From positions 2,356,001 through 2,420,000 of the forward strand of contig CP064985.1 in assembly GCA_016699675.1 (NCBI GenBank): a stretch of DNA of 64,000 nt, in the 5' to 3' direction. Position numbers and translations under genes: made by a program. Each line of letters opens with the position of its first letter. Position 1 is the first letter of the stretch. Under the pieces are notes generated by a model that saw nothing but the letters and a program-made list of their open reading frames with translations, did no database searches and had not been told where the DNA came from. This document shows, piece by piece, positions 44,545 through 54,464 of this stretch. The stretch is from Austwickia sp. (GTDB taxonomy: Bacteria > Actinomycetota > Actinomycetes > Actinomycetales > Dermatophilaceae).

Positions 44545-45579
44545 ATGACCTACCATGCCGCGGACGATCGCTACGACTCCATGACCTACCGCTTCTGCGG
44601 ACGCAGCGGACTGCAGCTGCCGCTGCTGTCGCTCGGACTGTGGCAGAACTTCGGCGACGACAAGCCCCACGAGGTGCAGCGGACCATCGTGCGCCGCGCC
44701 TTCGACCGCGGCGTCACGCACTTCGACCTGGCGAACAACTACGGCCCGCCGTACGGTCAGGCCGAGATCAACTTCGGCCAGATGCTGCGCCAGGACCTCG
44801 CGCCGTACCGCGACGAGCTCATCATCTCGACCAAGGCGGGCTGGGACATGTGGCCGGGGCCGTACGGCCAGGGTGGCGGCAGCCGCAAGTACGTCCTGGC
44901 GAGCCTCGACCAGTCGCTGCGCCGCATGGGTCTGGACTACGTCGACATCTTCTACAGCCACCGCTTCGACCCGGACACCCCCATCGAGGAGACGATGCGC
45001 GCGCTCGACGCGGCGGTCCGCGCGGGCAAGGCCCTGTACGTCGGAATCTCGTCCTACTCGACCGCCAAGACCCGCGAGGCCGCCACCATCGCGCGCGAGC
45101 TCGGCACGCCGCTGCTCGTCCATCAGCCCAGCTACTCGATGCTCAACCGCTGGACCGAGGACCAGCACCTCCTCGACGAGCTCGAGGAGCAGGGGATGGG
45201 TTGCATCGCGTTCACCGCGCTCGCGCAGGGCCTGCTCACCGACCGCTACCTCAACGGCATCCCCGAGGGCTCGCGCGCGGCCCAGGCGGGCTCCACGATC
45301 GACAAGACGCAGCTGACCGAGGCCACCCTGAAGAACCTGCGTGCCCTCGACAAGCTCGCCAAGAAGCGCGGCCAGAGCCTGGCCCAGATGGCGCTGGCCT
45401 GGGCGCTGCGCGACCCGCGCATGACCAGCCTGGTGATCGGCGCCAGCCGCGTCGAGCAACTCGACGCCAACCTCGACGCCCTGGCCAACCTCGCCTTCGC
45501 CGACGACGAGCTCGCCGAGATCGACCGGTACGCGGTCGACGCCGGCGTCAATCTCTGGGCCAAGCAGACGGAGGCCTGA
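44545..45579 (+). CDS. Aldo/keto reductase, YghZ/L-glyceraldehyde-3-phosphate reductase type
   Basis: The 344-residue protein has the tetrad Asp/Tyr in HFDLANNYGPPYGQAE, Lys in IISTKAGWDMW and His in IFYSHRFDPDTP. The NNYGPPxGxAE and the Trp-rich segment WDMWPGPYG are typical of the YghZ branch (AKR14), related to potassium-channel beta subunits, which reduces glyceraldehyde-3-phosphate and methylglyoxal. ATG 44545 is the first start. The phospholipase D-like gene follows after 3 bp, so the two are co-transcribed. Confidence 0.92.
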   Translation: MTYHAADDRYDSMTYRFCGRSGLQLPLLSLGLWQNFGDDKPHEVQRTIVRRAFDRGVTHFDLANNYGPPYGQAEINFGQMLRQDLAPYRDELIISTKAGWDMWPGPYGQGGGSRKYVLASLDQSLRRMGLDYVDIFYSHRFDPDTPIEETMRALDAAVRAGKALYVGISSYSTAKTREAATIARELGTPLLVHQPSYSMLNRWTEDQHLLDELEEQGMGCIAFTALAQGLLTDRYLNGIPEGSRAAQAGSTIDKTQLTEATLKNLRALDKLAKKRGQSLAQMALAWALRDPRMTSLVIGASRVEQLDANLDALANLAFADDELAEIDRYAVDAGVNLWAKQTEA

Positions 45580-45582
45580 GCG

Positions 45583-47175
45583 GTGGGGGCCGCGGACTGG
45601 TTCCTGAGCGCGAGCGAGCGCGGCAACCCGGACACGCGGCTGGACGAGCGGGTACGTCGGGTGCACGGCGGGGACGCCGCGTGGGCCGAGGGCAACGAGG
45701 CCACCCCGCTGATCCACGGCGCGACGTACTTCGCCGACCTCGTGCCCGGAATCCGCGCGATGGGGCCGGGGGACTACCTGTTCTTCACCGACTGGCGGGG
45801 CGACCCCGACGAGAGGCTGCTCGGCGTGCCGGGCTCAGAGGTCTCCACGGTCCTCGAGGACGCGGCCCGCCGCGGCGTCGACGTACGGGGGTTGATCTGG
45901 CGCAGCCACTGGGACCGGTTCGGCTACACCGGGGACGAGGCCCGCCACCTCGGCGAGGAGATCGAGGAGGCCGGCGGGGAATGCCTGCGGGACATGCGGG
46001 TGCGCACGATGGGCAGCCACCACCAGAAGTTCGTGGTGCTGCGCCACCCCGGCGCCCCCGAGCGGGACGTCGCCTACGTCGGCGGGATCGACCTGTGCCA
46101 CAGCCGCCGCGACGACGAGCGGCACCTGGGCGACCCGCAGCCGCAGCAGATGTCGGCCAGCTTCGGCCCGACGCCGCCGTGGCACGACGTGCAGGTCCGG
46201 CTGCGCGGCCCCATCGTGCATGACGTCGAGACCGTCTTCCGCGAGCGCTGGGAGGACTCCAACCCGCTGACCCGCCACCCGGTCCGCTGGCTGGAGAGCA
46301 AGGTCGCGCACGAGGACCAGACGCCGGATCCCCTTCCCGCGCAGGCCCCGCCGCCGCCGGCGTGCGGCGCCCACGTCGTGCAGCTGCTGCGTACCTATCC
46401 GGACCTATGGTCGGGCTACGACTTCGCCCGCGACGGGGAGCGGAGCGTGGCGCGGGGCTACGCCAAGGCGCTGCGCCGCGCGGAACGGCTGATCTATATC
46501 GGGGACCAGTACCTGTGGAGCCACGAGGTCGCCGCCGACTTCGTCACGATGCTGCAGGAGAACCCACAGCTGCACGTCGTCGCCGTCGTCCCGCTCATCC
46601 CCGACGATGACAGCGCCACCGGCCTGCCGCCCAATGTGGTGGGCCGGGAACGCGCCATCACCAAGATCCGCGAGGCGGCGCCGGATCGGGTGGCGATCTA
46701 CGGCATCGAGAACGAGGCCGGCATTCCCATCTACGTCCACGCCAAGGTGTGCATCGCCGACGACGCGTGGGCCACGATCGGCTCCGACAACTTCAACCGC
46801 CGCAGTTGGACCCACGATTCGGAGCTCACCGCCGCGGTCTTCGACGAGACACAGCAGTACGCCGTACGACTGCGCACCCGCCTCGTGCGCGAGCACCTGG
46901 GACTCGATCCGGCGGCCGAACCGACGACAGCGGCCGAGGGCGACCCGGACCTGAACGACCCGCGTGAGGTCTTCGGGGTCATGGCCGCCTGCGCCGACGC
47001 GCTGGACGCCTGGCATGCCGGCGGCCGAGTCGGGCCGCGACCGCGCGGGCGGCTGCGCCACCTCGTCGTACCGGAGCTGACCCGGGCCCAACGGGCCTGG
47101 GCGACGCCCCTCTACGAGAACATCTACGACCCCGACGGCCGGCCCCGCGCGTTGAAGAAGGCCCGCACCTTCTGA
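45583..47175 (+). CDS. Phospholipase D-like protein
   Basis: The 530-residue protein carries two HKD half-sites: SHHQKFVVL with VGGIDLCHSRRDD, and YVHAKVCIADD with GSDNFNRRSWTHDSE. There is no signal peptide or membrane helix, which argues against a classical membrane cardiolipin synthase; it is a cytoplasmic or peripheral PLD-superfamily phosphodiesterase. The start is GTG 45583, 3 bp after the aldo/keto reductase stop. Confidence 0.9.
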   Translation: MGAADWFLSASERGNPDTRLDERVRRVHGGDAAWAEGNEATPLIHGATYFADLVPGIRAMGPGDYLFFTDWRGDPDERLLGVPGSEVSTVLEDAARRGVDVRGLIWRSHWDRFGYTGDEARHLGEEIEEAGGECLRDMRVRTMGSHHQKFVVLRHPGAPERDVAYVGGIDLCHSRRDDERHLGDPQPQQMSASFGPTPPWHDVQVRLRGPIVHDVETVFRERWEDSNPLTRHPVRWLESKVAHEDQTPDPLPAQAPPPPACGAHVVQLLRTYPDLWSGYDFARDGERSVARGYAKALRRAERLIYIGDQYLWSHEVAADFVTMLQENPQLHVVAVVPLIPDDDSATGLPPNVVGRERAITKIREAAPDRVAIYGIENEAGIPIYVHAKVCIADDAWATIGSDNFNRRSWTHDSELTAAVFDETQQYAVRLRTRLVREHLGLDPAAEPTTAAEGDPDLNDPREVFGVMAACADALDAWHAGGRVGPRPRGRLRHLVVPELTRAQRAWATPLYENIYDPDGRPRALKKARTF

Positions 47176-47244
47176 CCTTGAGCGCCGGTCGAGAGGACAT
47201 GCTGGGGGTGGCCTGAACGGCGGATCTCGACGGGAGGAAGCGGG

Positions 47245-48621
47245 GTGGCCAAGGATCTCAGGGGCCACCGGGACACGGCAGACCGCCGCGTCTCGGAGGC
47301 GCTGCTGCACCCGGTGCGCCTTGTGCCGCTGTCGTTCCTGGGCGCCATCGTCATCGGGAGCATGCTGCTGCTGTTGCCGATCTCGCATGCCGACAGGTCG
47401 GCAGACCTGATGGTGGCGACCTTCACTACGGTCTCCGCCGTGTGCGTCACGGGTCTGTCGACGGTGGACACCTCGACCTACTGGACGCCGTTCGGCCAGG
47501 TCGTCATCCTGCTCCTCATCCAGGTAGGGGGCTTCGGGATCATGACCCTGGCCACGCTGCTCTCCCTGCTGATCCGGGGTCGACTCGGGGTCGCCGGAGC
47601 GCTGCGCGCGCGGGCCGAGACGCACGCTTTCGACGTGGGCGGCAGCGTCACGCGACTGATCCAGCGCATCGCCGTCCGGATGCTCCTCGCCGAGGGGGTC
47701 GTGGCGTTGGCGCTGACCGTCCGGTTTCGGCTGGCCTACGACGACGACGTGGGCACCGCCCTCTGGCACGGCGTGTTCCATGCGGTGTCGGCGTTCAACA
47801 ACGCGGGATTCGCGCTGTACAGCACGAATCTCGTCGGCTTCGTCGGCGATCCCTACATCTGCCTGCCGATCTGCGCGGCCATCGTCGCCGGCGGGATCGG
47901 CTACCCGGTGTACTTCGAGCTGCTCAAACGCTGGCGCCGGCCCAGCGAGTGGACCGTGCACACCCGCATCACGATCGGCGGGACCGCGTTGTTGCTCGTG
48001 CTGGGCACGCTGGCCTATCTCGCGTTCGAGTGGGGTAACCCGCGCACGATGGCCGGCTTGGGGGTGGGCGACAAGCTGCTGGCTGCCACCACCGGGTCGG
48101 TCGTGGCCCGGACTGCCGGGTTCAACTCCATCGACTACGGCGCCATCACGAGCGCGACCCTGGTCATCACCTTGGTGCTGATGTTTGTCGGCGGCGGCAG
48201 CGCCGGTACGGCGGGCGGGATCAAGGTGACGACGTTCTTCCTGCTCGGGTTCCTCATCTTGGCTGAGGCCCGCGGCGAGGACGACGTTGTGGTCGGACAC
48301 CGCCGCATCGACGCGCAAGCCCAGCGACAGGCGGTCTCGGTAGCGCTGCTGGGCGTGGGGTCGGTGACGATGGGCACGATCGCGGTGGTGGTTCTGACCG
48401 GCCTGCCGCTGGACGCCGTCGTCTTCGAGGCGGTCTCGGCGTTTGCCACGGTCGGGTTGTCCACGGGGATCACGCCCCACCTTTCGGTGCCCGCTCAACT
48501 CGTCATCATGGCGTTGATGTTCGTGGGCCGGGTTGGCACGATTACGCTGGCGTCCGCCCTCGCGTTGCGCACCCGCAAGCGGTACCACCACTATCCGGAG
48601 ACGCACCCCATTGTCGGCTAA
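47245..48621 (+). CDS. ktrB: Potassium uptake channel subunit, TrkH/KtrB family
   Basis: The 458-residue membrane protein has four pore repeats with the selectivity-filter glycines visible: SAVCVTGLSTVD, HAVSAFNNAGFALY, VVARTAGFNSIDYG and SAFATVGLSTGI. The length and the partner with a single RCK unit fit the Ktr type better than Trk. GTG start follows GGGAGGAAG. The stop lies inside the start of the RCK gene. Confidence 0.92.
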   Translation: MAKDLRGHRDTADRRVSEALLHPVRLVPLSFLGAIVIGSMLLLLPISHADRSADLMVATFTTVSAVCVTGLSTVDTSTYWTPFGQVVILLLIQVGGFGIMTLATLLSLLIRGRLGVAGALRARAETHAFDVGGSVTRLIQRIAVRMLLAEGVVALALTVRFRLAYDDDVGTALWHGVFHAVSAFNNAGFALYSTNLVGFVGDPYICLPICAAIVAGGIGYPVYFELLKRWRRPSEWTVHTRITIGGTALLLVLGTLAYLAFEWGNPRTMAGLGVGDKLLAATTGSVVARTAGFNSIDYGAITSATLVITLVLMFVGGGSAGTAGGIKVTTFFLLGFLILAEARGEDDVVVGHRRIDAQAQRQAVSVALLGVGSVTMGTIAVVVLTGLPLDAVVFEAVSAFATVGLSTGITPHLSVPAQLVIMALMFVGRVGTITLASALALRTRKRYHHYPETHPIVG

Positions 48622-49288
48622 GGTCCAGCGGCGCACCCCGCAGAGCATCCTCGTCATCGGCTTGGGCAGATTCGGCTCGGCCGTCGCCCTCGCCTTGGTC
48701 GCGATGGGCAAGGAGGTGCTCGCCGTCGACGAGAGCCATGACCTGGTGCAGCGCTGGGCGGCGGAGCTGACCCACGTCGTCCAGGCGGACACGACCAACG
48801 AGGACGCCCTGCGCCAGCTCGGGGTCCGGGACTTCGACCGGGCCGTGGTCGCGATCGGCAGCGACATCGAGGCCAGCGTGCTCACCGTCCTTGCGCTGGC
48901 CGAGCTGGGCGTCAAGGACATCTGGGCCAAGGCGATCACCGCCAAGCACGGCTCCATCCTTGAACGGGTCGGCGCTCACCACGTGATCTATCCCGACCGA
49001 GAGATGGGTGAGCGGGTCGCGCACATGATCGTCTCCTCGGTGCGGGACTACATCGAGTTCGACGGGTACGCCCTGGCTCGCATCCCGTCCCCCGCGTTGA
49101 CCTGGGACATACCGCTCGGGGATTCGGGAGTGCGCCAGAAGCACCGGGTGACCATCGTCGGGGTGAAGGCGCCCGGGCAGCCCTACACCTACGCAGACCA
49201 CGACACGGTCGTCCATCGCGGCGACGAGCTGTTGGTCACCGGCTCGGTCTCGGACGTGGAGCTCTTCAGCCAGCTCTCCGCCACCTGA
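48611..49288 (+). CDS. ktrA: Potassium uptake regulatory subunit, TrkA/KtrA family (RCK)
   Basis: The 225-residue cytoplasmic protein has a Rossmann RCK_N domain (SILVIGLGRFGSAVALAL, with DE at the end of strand two for nucleotide binding) and an RCK_C domain (about 140-220). A TTG start at 48611 overlaps ktrB by 11 bp and has GGAG ten bases upstream; no better start is present. In KtrA proteins the RCK_C domain is often a cyclic-di-AMP sensor. Confidence 0.9.
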   Translation: MSAKVQRRTPQSILVIGLGRFGSAVALALVAMGKEVLAVDESHDLVQRWAAELTHVVQADTTNEDALRQLGVRDFDRAVVAIGSDIEASVLTVLALAELGVKDIWAKAITAKHGSILERVGAHHVIYPDREMGERVAHMIVSSVRDYIEFDGYALARIPSPALTWDIPLGDSGVRQKHRVTIVGVKAPGQPYTYADHDTVVHRGDELLVTGSVSDVELFSQLSAT

Positions 49289-49401
49289 CGGACGGGCCGA
49301 GTTCGCAGGCCGCTCACGCGCCGTTCACGATGGGCAGTGGCGACGCCGAGGCGGCCGAGCAGCGGCCTCGAACACCGCTCGTGACATGGGACAATGAGGC
49401 C

Positions 49402-50070
49402 ATGCGTCTGCTGATGATCCGCCACGGCCAGACCCCCTCGAACGTCCTGCACGCCCTCGACACCGCGGTCCCCGGGGCCGACCTGACGGACCTTGGCCGC
49501 GCCCAGGCCGCCGCCTTGCCGGACGCGCTGGCCGGCGAGTCCATCGACGCCATCGTCGCCAGCACCCTGGTGCGGACCCAGCAGACCGCCGAGCCGCTGG
49601 CGTCGGCCCGCGGCCTGCAGCTGATCGTGCGACCGGGTTTCCGGGAGATCGCCGCGGGCGACCTGGAGATGCGCACGGACGAGGACGCCATGCGCACCTA
49701 CGTCGACGTGGTCTTCTCCTGGCCGGAGCAGCTCGACCGCCGGATGCCGGGCGGGGAGTCGGGCCGCGAGGTGATGGCCAGGTGTGACGGCGTCGTCGCC
49801 GAGGCCGCCGCGGCCGGCCACAACGACGTGGTGATCCTCGCGCACGGCGCGGTGATCCGCGCGTACGCCGCAGCCCGGGCGCATAACGTCGACTGGGAGT
49901 ACGCGGCCAAGCACTGGCTGCGCAACACCGGGATGGTGGTGCTCGAGGGCGACCCGACGGGCGGCTGGGAGATGACCCGCTGGGTCGAGCACCCGGTCGG
50001 CGGCGAACACCTGAACGGTGAGTTGATCGAGGACCCGACCGGCGCCCCGGAGTACGAGACGAAGCACTAA
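49402..50070 (+). CDS. Histidine phosphatase family protein (phosphoglycerate mutase-like)
   Basis: The 222-residue protein starts MRLLMIRHGQTPSNV with the catalytic RHG, and has the second Arg in VASTLVRTQQTAEPL, the Glu in GFREIAAGDLEMR and the second His in VVILAHGAVIRAY. Substrates in this family range from phosphosugars to nucleotides and cannot be told from sequence. ATG 49402 follows GAGG and removes a non-coding-looking leader. Confidence 0.92.
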   Translation: MRLLMIRHGQTPSNVLHALDTAVPGADLTDLGRAQAAALPDALAGESIDAIVASTLVRTQQTAEPLASARGLQLIVRPGFREIAAGDLEMRTDEDAMRTYVDVVFSWPEQLDRRMPGGESGREVMARCDGVVAEAAAAGHNDVVILAHGAVIRAYAAARAHNVDWEYAAKHWLRNTGMVVLEGDPTGGWEMTRWVEHPVGGEHLNGELIEDPTGAPEYETKH

Positions 50071-50217
50071 CGCTCTGACCCGACGCGACGGCGGATCGGC
50101 GCTTACCCCTGTTGCGCGCCCCCCGATCAGGTCTACTGTCCAGCCGTACTCGTCGGATTCGGCACCGGCCACCCGCTCGTCTCCAAGAGCGGCCCGGGTC
50201 ACGGATAAGGAGCCCCC

Positions 50218-51540
50218 ATGTCTCTCGCCTGGTGGGGCCTGATCATCGTCGTCGCCTTCTTGGCGTTGATCATGACCAAGCGCACGACCCCGTTCACCGC
50301 CCTGGTGCTCACCCCGATCGTGGTCGCCTTGTTGGCAGGCTTCGGGAACAGCATCGGCAAGTTCTCGCTGGCCGGCGTGCAGGGTGTGGCGACGACGGTC
50401 TTCTTGTTGCTCTTCGCGATCCTCTACTTCGGGCTGATGATCACGGTGGGCCTCTTCGACCCGTTGGTGCACTTCATCCTGCGCATCGTCAAGGGCGATC
50501 CGCTGAAGGTGCTCGTCGGCACGGCGATCCTCGCGGCCGCGGTGTCCGTGGACGGGGACGGGTCGACGACCACGATGATCGTGTGTTCGGCGATGATCCC
50601 CGTCTACCGCAAGCTGGGCATGAAGATGATGGACCTCGCGGTGCTCGTCATCCTGGCCAACTCGATCATGAACCTGCTGCCCTGGGGTGGCCCCACGGCG
50701 CGCATCATCGCCGCCCTCAAGGTCGACGAGGGCGAACTGCTGCGCCGCATCCTCCCCGGCATGCTGCTCGCCATCGTGTGGGTGATCGTCGTGGCCGTGC
50801 TGCGGGGGCTGGCCGAGCGCAAGCGTCTGGGCATCGTGCACCTGAGCGAGGCCGACATCCACGAGCTCTCCCCGGCCTCGGGTGACAACGAGCACGACGC
50901 GCTCAAGCGGCCGAAGCTCATCTGGTTCAACCTGGCGCTCACGGCGATCCTGATGATCTTCCTGATCTTCGGCGGCATGTGGATCATCCCGAAGCTGTCC
51001 TCGGCCATCCTGTTCGAGATCGGCTTCGCCATCGCCCTCCTGGCCAACTACCGCAAGCTGTCCGACCAGCGGGAGATCATCGAGATCCACGGCGCCAACG
51101 CCATGCACGTCATCATCATGGTGCTGGCCGCCGGCATCTTCATGGGCATCCTCAACGAGTCGAAGATGTCCGAGGCGATGGGGCAGGCGTTGGCCACCAC
51201 CGTGCCCTCCTCGATGGGCAGCCACTGGGGTTTGGTGACGGCGCTGGCGTCCGTGCCGGGCACGTTCGCCCTGTCGAACGACGCCTTCTATCTGGGGGTC
51301 CTGCCGATCCTCGCCAAGACCGGCGAGGGCTACGGCTTCTCGACGATGGACATCGCCGTGGCCTCCACCACGGGCCAGGCGTTCCACCTGCTCAGCCCGT
51401 TGGTCGGGTTCATCTACCTGCTGCTGCACCTGACGGGCGTCGACATGGGTGCCTGGCAACGGGCCTCGGCCAAATGGGCGATCGGCACGTTCGTCATCTT
51501 CCTGATCTGCGCGGCGACGTTCGGGGGCGTGCGACTCTGA
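50218..51540 (+). CDS. CitMHS-family divalent metal-citrate/proton symporter
   Basis: The 440-residue protein has about twelve hydrophobic helices with the CitMHS features DGDGSTTTMIVCSAMIP, NLLPWGGPTARI and VPGTFALSNDAFYLGVLPIL. CitM-type proteins import citrate complexed to Mg, Ca or heavier ions. The ATG at 50218 follows AAGGAG. The gene stands alone with its own terminator. Confidence 0.92.
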   Translation: MSLAWWGLIIVVAFLALIMTKRTTPFTALVLTPIVVALLAGFGNSIGKFSLAGVQGVATTVFLLLFAILYFGLMITVGLFDPLVHFILRIVKGDPLKVLVGTAILAAAVSVDGDGSTTTMIVCSAMIPVYRKLGMKMMDLAVLVILANSIMNLLPWGGPTARIIAALKVDEGELLRRILPGMLLAIVWVIVVAVLRGLAERKRLGIVHLSEADIHELSPASGDNEHDALKRPKLIWFNLALTAILMIFLIFGGMWIIPKLSSAILFEIGFAIALLANYRKLSDQREIIEIHGANAMHVIIMVLAAGIFMGILNESKMSEAMGQALATTVPSSMGSHWGLVTALASVPGTFALSNDAFYLGVLPILAKTGEGYGFSTMDIAVASTTGQAFHLLSPLVGFIYLLLHLTGVDMGAWQRASAKWAIGTFVIFLICAATFGGVRL

Positions 51541-51549
51541 GTCCGTCGA

Positions 51550-51580
51550 CCGGGGGGACGCGGGAGTCGCGTCCCCCCGG
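51550..51580 (+). terminator. Terminator hairpin after the CitMHS gene
   Basis: Perfect 13-bp stem (CCGGGGGGACGCG with complement) and 5-base loop, 9 bp after the stop. Confidence 0.85.
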
Positions 51581-51681
51581 GACGTGAACCCGAACTTTGG
51601 CCGGCGCGACTTAACGACCGGACGAGCCGAGCTCGCTAACTCGCCAGTATTGTGCACATCCTGTATGCGATTCTGGGCCGC

Positions 51682-53285
51682 ATGAAGCTCTCCGCCCTGG
51701 ACTACGGCATCATCGGGCTGTACTTCCTCGTCATGATCGGCATCGGGGTCTACTCCGTCACCTTCGCGCGCGGTCGCGACGACTACCTCCTGGCCGGCCG
51801 CAGGCTGCGGTTCCCGTTGTTCTTCGGTTGCATGGCGGCGATGGCCGTGTCGGTGGTGCGGTCACCGTCGGTGGGGCCAAGAAGGGGTACGCCGACGGGA
51901 TCGCGGGCCTCTGGGTCGGCGGCAGCCTGGGCCTGGGCCTCATCCTGCTCGGCGTCCTGATCAGCTCCAAGCTGGCCAAGCTCCGGGCGCTGTCGATCAA
52001 CGAGGTCATCGAGCGCAATTACGGGGTCGCGGCCCGCGTGCTGGGTGCGGTGCTCACGATCATCTACACGGTGGCACTGACGGTCGTGCAGGTCATCGCT
52101 ATCGGCGACATCCTCGCGGGCGTCTTCGGCTGGGACGTCAAGCTGGCGATGCTCGTCGGCGGGTCCGTCGTGGTTCTGTACACGTTCCTGGGCGGCATGT
52201 GGGCCGTCACCCTGACCGACATCGTGCAGTTCGTCATCAAGACGCTCGGCATCATCATCCTGGTGCCGATCTTTGCGCTGGCCAGCCCCAAGATCGGCGG
52301 CCTGTCCGGGCTCGTCGACCACGTGCCCGCCGGGCACTGGGATCCGTTCGCGTACGGCTTCGACGGCACCCTGTATTGGATCCTGCTCTACGTCCCCGGG
52401 CTGGTCATCGGGCAGGACATCTGGCAGCGGATGTTCACCGCGCGCAACGAGAAGGTCGCCCGCACCGGCACGATCCTCGCGGGCGTCTACTCGATTGTCT
52501 ACGGGTTGGCGGCCGTGCTCCTCGGAATGGCGGTGCTCGCCGCCGGCGTACAGCTCGGCAAGAAGCAGACCGGACAGGCCTTCTACGAGGGCGTGACGAT
52601 GTTCCTCCCCCAGGGACTCGCCGGGCTCCTCCTCGCGGCCGCCATGGCGGCGGCGATGTCCGTGGCCTCCGGGACGATCCTGGCCTGCTCCACCGTCGTC
52701 TACAACGACCTCTACGTGCGGTTCGTGCGGCGCCAGCGCGACTCCGACGTGGTCGCTGCCGCCGACGACCGGGCGGCGCTCAGCGCCTCGGCTGTCGAGC
52801 GCGACCTGGCCGCCGACCGGCGCCGTGGCGCCGAGCGGCGCCATGGGACCGACCGCGACGTCTGGATCAACCGCGGCATCGCCTTCGTCATCGGCATCGT
52901 CGTCATCGGCCTGGCCATGATCATCGAGGACATCTTCAAGGCGCTGGACCTCGCCTACGGCTTCCTGTCGGGTTGCGTGTTCATCCCGGTCATCGCGGCG
53001 TTCTTCCTGCGCAGGGTCAGCCCGTGGGCCGGCCTGTGGGCCCTGGCGCTGAGCTTCCTGGGCGTGGCGGGGGCCATGTGGTTCGGCGAGTCCGGCGCGG
53101 CCGCGGCGCAGTTCGGCGCGGCCGAGGGCGCCAAGTGGGTCATCGGCGGCAACTACCCGATCATGGTCGGGATGGTCATCGGGCTGATCACGTACGTCGG
53201 GTTCACGCTCACCGACCGACACAAGATCGTGCCCAACCTGCGGGTCGACGAGGCGGAGCTGGCCGAGCTGCCGGCGCAGGGCTGA
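51682..53285 (+). pseudogene. Sodium:solute symporter (SSS family), apparent single-base frameshift
   Basis: ATG 51682 begins MKLSALDYGIIGLYFLVMIGIGVYSV and continues through RDDYLLAGRRLRFPLFFGCMAAMAVS, the first helices and the sodium-site loop of the family. At the GG of 51852-51853 the frame breaks; one added G gives SGGAVTVGGAKKGYADGIAGLW and a 534-residue protein with about thirteen helices. Later marks include GQDIWQRMFTARNEKVAR. The break lies in the substrate/sodium-binding region between helices 2 and 3. The solute is unknown. The aminotransferase gene starts 12 bp downstream. Confidence 0.87.
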
Positions 53286-53297
53286 GGGCGCGGCGCC

Positions 53298-54461
53298 GTG
53301 AGCGACCGGCTCGTGTCGTCCCGCTATCGCGGGATGGCCAGCACGCCCATGTCCAGCTCGGTGGATAGGGCCCGCAGCTTCCCGGACACGATCAACTTCA
53401 GCCTGGGCGACCCCGAGCTCACCACGGACGCCCGCATCATCGATGCCGCAGCGGCCGACGCCCACGCCGGGCACACCCACTACACGGACACGTACGGCGA
53501 CCCGGAGCTGCGGGCCGAGATCCTCGCCTACTACGCGGCGGAGTACGGCTACGTCCCCGAGCCCGGCGGACTCATGGTCACCACCTCGGGGTGCCACGCC
53601 ATGTGGCTGGTGCTGGAGTCGATCCTCGACGACGGCGACGAGGTGGTGATCTGCGAGCCGTACTTCACGCCGTACCCGCATCAGATCCGGCTCGCCCGTG
53701 GGGTGCCCGTCGTGCTCCCGACGTACGCGCAGGACGGCTTCCAACCCGACCCGACCCGCCTGGCGACGCTGCTGACGGACCGGACCCGCGCGATCACCCT
53801 CAACACCCCCGCCAATCCCACCGGCGCCTGCCTGTCCCGCCGGACCGAGCAGGCCATCGCGGAGCTGGCCGTCGCGCACGACCTGATCGTGATCGCGGAC
53901 GAGATCTATCCGCTGTTCAGCTATGCCGAGCCGTTCGTACCTTTCGTCACGCTCCCCGGCATGGCCGAGCGGACCATCACGATCAACTCGTTGTCCAAGG
54001 ACTTCGTGATGACGGGGTGGCGGATCGGGTACGTGCTCGGGCCGCCGGCCGTCATCCGGGCGATGAAGGACGTCAACGAGAACAACGTCTTCACGGCCCC
54101 GTCGGTGAGTCAGCGCGCGGCGCTGCACGCGTTGCGGCATCGGCACGAGATTCAGCCGCCGATCCGGGAGCTGTATCGGTCTCGGCTCATGCGGGCCTAC
54201 GAGCGGGTGATCGCGACGCCGGGGATGACCTGCCTGGAGCCGCAGGGGTCGATCTACCTGTGGGTGGACGTGCGGGCGACCGGGCTGGGATCGGTCGCGG
54301 TGGCGGACCGGATCTTCGACGAGACGCACGTGCTGACGCTGCCGGGGGTGGCGTTGGGGGCGGGCTGCGACGGCTACCTGCGCCTGGCCATGACCGTCTC
54401 GCAGGAGCGCATCGACGAGGCCTTCGACCGCATCGGTCGGACGGCGCTGTTCGGCGGCTGA
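53298..54461 (+). CDS. Pyridoxal-phosphate aminotransferase, class I/II
   Basis: The 387-residue protein has the fold-type I signatures NTPANPTGACLSRR, VIADEIYPLFSY and the PLP Lys in SLSKDFVMTGWRIGYV. The N-terminal GDPELTTD segment and HYTDTYGDPELRAEI are also typical. Its amino acid substrate is not evident. The start is GTG 53298, 12 bp after the symporter, so it may act on the amino acid that symporter imports. Confidence 0.9.
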   Translation: MSDRLVSSRYRGMASTPMSSSVDRARSFPDTINFSLGDPELTTDARIIDAAAADAHAGHTHYTDTYGDPELRAEILAYYAAEYGYVPEPGGLMVTTSGCHAMWLVLESILDDGDEVVICEPYFTPYPHQIRLARGVPVVLPTYAQDGFQPDPTRLATLLTDRTRAITLNTPANPTGACLSRRTEQAIAELAVAHDLIVIADEIYPLFSYAEPFVPFVTLPGMAERTITINSLSKDFVMTGWRIGYVLGPPAVIRAMKDVNENNVFTAPSVSQRAALHALRHRHEIQPPIRELYRSRLMRAYERVIATPGMTCLEPQGSIYLWVDVRATGLGSVAVADRIFDETHVLTLPGVALGAGCDGYLRLAMTVSQERIDEAFDRIGRTALFGG

Positions 54462-54464
54462 GGC

